DNA of 26,150 bases, from the NCBI RefSeq assembly GCF_051960575.1, contig NZ_JBQCEE010000108.1, positions 1 through 26,150 on the forward strand, written 5' to 3'. The notes below the pieces were generated by a model, which made no database searches, had not been told where the DNA came from, and saw nothing but the letters and a program-made list of their open reading frames with translations. Shown piece after piece: positions 22,842 to 26,150 of the stretch. The position numbers and the translations under genes are program-made. Position 1 is the first letter of the stretch; each line of letters opens with the position of its first letter. This DNA is from JBQCEE01 sp051960575 (GTDB lineage Bacteria; Actinomycetota; Actinomycetes; Mycobacteriales; Jatrophihabitantaceae).

Positions 22842-24446
22842 ATGAGCGCCGACGTGCTGGCCCCGCGGGGTGCGGTCACGGCCGCCGCGCCGATGCCGCA
22901 CGGGCGGCGTGACGCGCTGCGGCGGCTGGGGCGTGTGCGGCTGCACCCGACCCTGCGGCTGCCGCTGCTGGTGAGCGTGCTGAACGCGGCGCTGTTCCTG
23001 ATCATCCAGCCGGACGTCGCCGACCTGCAGGCCGCACTCGCGCGCGGCTCGGCCACGGCGCACGGCGTCGGGCTCACCTACTGGTTCCAGTGGTTCGGCG
23101 GCGGCACGACGCCGGGGCACTACTCGGTGCTCAGCCCGTGGCTGTCGTCGTGGCTCACGGCGCCGCTGCTGGGGGCGCTGACGACGGTCGCGCTCACCCC
23201 GCTCGCCGACCGCGTGCTCGCCCGCACCTATTACCAGGTGGCCGGCACCTGGGTCGGCACGGTGACCGCCGGGCTCAACCTCTGGAGCGGACGCATCGCC
23301 TTCGCCCTCGGGCTGATGTGCAGCGTCGTCGCCGTCATCGGACTGCGCGAGCGGCGGTGGCTGCTCGCCGTGGCGGGCACGATCGCGTCCGTCTTCTCGT
23401 CGCCGGTCACCGGCGTCTTCCTCGGCATGGCACTGTTCGCGACCTGGTTGACCTCGCGCGACCACCGCCGCCCGGCCCTGCTGCTCGGTGCACTCTGCGG
23501 CGCGACGCTGCTGTTCGTCGCCTTCTACTACGGCTCACCCGGCCCGCAGACCTGGCCGGTCGTCTCGGCGATCCTCGTGACGGCGACGTCGCTGGTCATG
23601 CTGCTCGCCCGTCCGGCCGCGCCGGTGCGGCTGGTCGCCTGGATGACGGCCATCGCCTCGCCGGTGCTGCTGTTGTTCCCGAACGGCATGGGCTCGAACC
23701 TCGCCCGGATGCCCTACGTCTGCCTGCCCGTCGCGGTGATCGCGACGGCGGCGGTCGGTCGCCGGCTCGCGCTCGTGATCATCACGCCGGCCGTGGTGAT
23801 CTGCTCGATCTTCGCGATCACCGACCTGCCGCTCGCGACCCAACCCGCCGCGTCCACGCACTACTACGACGGGCTCGCGCGGCAGCTCGACCGCATGCAC
23901 ATCCAGAACTATCGCCTCGAGGTCGTGCAGTACAAGGACTTCCACACCGCCGACTACGTGCTGCTCGACCACGCCGCGCTGGCCACCGGCTGGGAGACCC
24001 AGGAGCAGCAGGAGCTCAACCCGATCCTCGAATCGCCGCAGCTCGACGCCGACACCTACCACGTGTGGCTCGACAACAACGCCGTCGGCTACGTCGCCTT
24101 CGACCACCGCTCGCCCGACCCGTCCGGACGGGAGTGGAACCTCGTCCACCGCGGGCTGCCGTACCTGAGCCGCATCTGGGGCGACGACACCTGGACGCTC
24201 TACCGGGTCGCCGACCCGACGCCGATCGTGCCCCGCCCGGCGACGCTGCTGCAGGCCACACAGTCGGCGCTCGTGCTGCACGTGCCGTGCGCCTGCAGGG
24301 TGCCGATCAGGGTGCGCTGGTCGAAGTTCCTCACGCTCACCAGCACCGACGGCCGCACCGGCCTGGTCGAGGACGACCTCACCGGCTGGACGGTCGTCAC
24401 CACCCCGGCCCCCGGCACCTACCGCCTCGCCGGCCGCAGCATCTGA
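22842..24446 (+). CDS. polytopic membrane protein, function unknown
   Basis: Predicted 534-residue protein with about nine to ten membrane helices between residues 40 and 330 and a soluble C-terminal part (about 335-534), probably outside the membrane. An early loop contains WFQWFGGGTTPGHYSVLSP, a GT-C/YfhO-like style of outer loop. The C-terminal region has Trp/Tyr-rich stretches (YHVWLDNNAVGYVAFDH, RIWGDDTWTLYRV) and two Cys residues in VPCACRVP. ATG 22842 is chosen because the upstream in-frame TTG lacks support and begins near the palindrome; no good ribosome-binding site is seen. It stands between the importer operon and dnaK with its own transcription unit. A glycosyltransferase or glycolipid-related function is only a guess. 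Confidence 0.8.
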   Translation: MSADVLAPRGAVTAAAPMPHGRRDALRRLGRVRLHPTLRLPLLVSVLNAALFLIIQPDVADLQAALARGSATAHGVGLTYWFQWFGGGTTPGHYSVLSPWLSSWLTAPLLGALTTVALTPLADRVLARTYYQVAGTWVGTVTAGLNLWSGRIAFALGLMCSVVAVIGLRERRWLLAVAGTIASVFSSPVTGVFLGMALFATWLTSRDHRRPALLLGALCGATLLFVAFYYGSPGPQTWPVVSAILVTATSLVMLLARPAAPVRLVAWMTAIASPVLLLFPNGMGSNLARMPYVCLPVAVIATAAVGRRLALVIITPAVVICSIFAITDLPLATQPAASTHYYDGLARQLDRMHIQNYRLEVVQYKDFHTADYVLLDHAALATGWETQEQQELNPILESPQLDADTYHVWLDNNAVGYVAFDHRSPDPSGREWNLVHRGLPYLSRIWGDDTWTLYRVADPTPIVPRPATLLQATQSALVLHVPCACRVPIRVRWSKFLTLTSTDGRTGLVEDDLTGWTVVTTPAPGTYRLAGRSI

Positions 24447-24492
24447 CCGTCTCCCCGTCTTCCCGTCGATCGGCGGCACTGCCCGGCCGGGG

Positions 24493-24622
24493 TTTGCGCC
24501 GTCAACTGTCGGCCTGAGCGCGCGGAAGCGCACGCGGGCGGCGCAAAGCGGCGCTCCCCGCCCGTGTTTGCGCCGCCAGTTGTCGGCTACAGGCGTCGGA
24601 GCCGCACGCTGGCGGCGCAAAG
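24493..24622. repeat. tandem pair of 56-base hairpin repeats
   Basis: Units 24493-24548 and 24567-24622 each run from TTTGCGCCG to CGGCGCAAAG and share about 77 percent of positions. The second has perfect 13-base inverted arms (TTTGCGCCGCCAG at the start, its complement at the end). They are 18 bases apart, between the membrane-protein stop and the dnaK promoter. The gene-free stretch 24447-24774 otherwise holds only the HAIR site and promoter listed next. Confidence 0.85.
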
Positions 24623-24670
24623 GGATGATGCGCGCGCTGTGAGGTGGGACACATCGCGCCCCATCGGGAA

Positions 24671-24691
24671 CTTGAGCGGGGTCGGCTCAGT
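24671..24691. promoter_or_regulatory. HAIR-like HspR operator upstream of dnaK
   Basis: CTTGAGC-N7-GCTCAGT closely follows the HAIR consensus CTTGAGT-N7-ACTCAAG, with the correct 7-base spacer and one degenerate half. It lies just upstream of the dnaK -35 box, where HspR represses dnaK operons in actinobacteria. HspR itself is not in the window. Confidence 0.75.
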
Positions 24692-24695
24692 TTCT

Positions 24696-24725
24696 TTGAC
24701 AGTGACCAGCTGCGAGGAGTAGACC
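24696..24725 (+). promoter_or_regulatory. candidate dnaK promoter
   Basis: TTGACA (24696-24701) is a perfect -35 box, with an 18-base spacer to TAGACC (24720-24725) as -10. The start near 24732 gives a leader of about 43 bases with GAGGAG before the ATG. Confidence 0.6.
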
Positions 24726-24774
24726 CGTAGTGAGTCCAGACAAGACATCGAGCACTCATCGAGGAGCATCACCC

Positions 24775-26150
<1,376 letters not shown>

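Overview
The window is chromosomal DNA of a very G+C-rich actinobacterium. No genus can be fixed from the sequence alone. The evidence is codon use (G or C at nearly every third position), GTG starts, mycobacterium-like gene neighbourhoods, an HspR-type HAIR site before dnaK, and several promoters whose -10 box lies 6-7 nt before the start codon (leaderless mRNAs). I see no tRNA, rRNA, CRISPR array, transposase or prophage.

Left end (1-2757): a partial unknown gene; a small plus-strand group (exported sortase-like protein, then two GNAT acetyltransferases); and a minus-strand lipoprotein. Region 2883-9730 is a minus-strand replication and ribosome block, rpsF-ssb-rpsR-rplI, then two coiled-coil genes, then dnaB. 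The first four genes plus dnaB form a classic actinobacterial neighbourhood. Here dnaB is interrupted by an endonuclease-free 157-residue intein inside its ATP-binding loop, which looks like a class 3 (Ala1, Trp-Cys-Thr) intein. A 741-residue and a 197-residue coiled-coil gene sit between rplI and dnaB. A cluster of DnaA-box-like sites lies upstream of dnaB, and a hairpin that could hide the rpsF ribosome-binding site lies in the rpsF leader.

Middle (9731-18227): a tandem palindromic repeat, an exported membrane-anchored protein (minus), endonuclease IV (plus) overlapping tail-to-tail with a GT87-type membrane glycosyltransferase (minus), a class A penicillin-binding protein (minus), and a large membrane iron-sulfur oxidoreductase like mycobacterial Rv0338c/EtfD (minus).

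Right end (18410-26150, all plus): a small helical protein; a four-gene ABC importer of the glycine betaine/choline type (ATPase, two permeases, lipoprotein receptor), overlapping by ATGA junctions; a large perfect-looking hairpin; a membrane protein of unknown function; a second tandem hairpin repeat; and the start of dnaK behind a HAIR-like operator. DnaK is cut by the window end.

The most unusual content is the class 3 mini-intein in DnaB, the coiled-coil pair inside the ribosomal/replication cluster, the DnaA-box cluster, the rpsF leader structure, and three different families of palindromic intergenic DNA. I did not find a clearly new multi-gene defence or mobile system.
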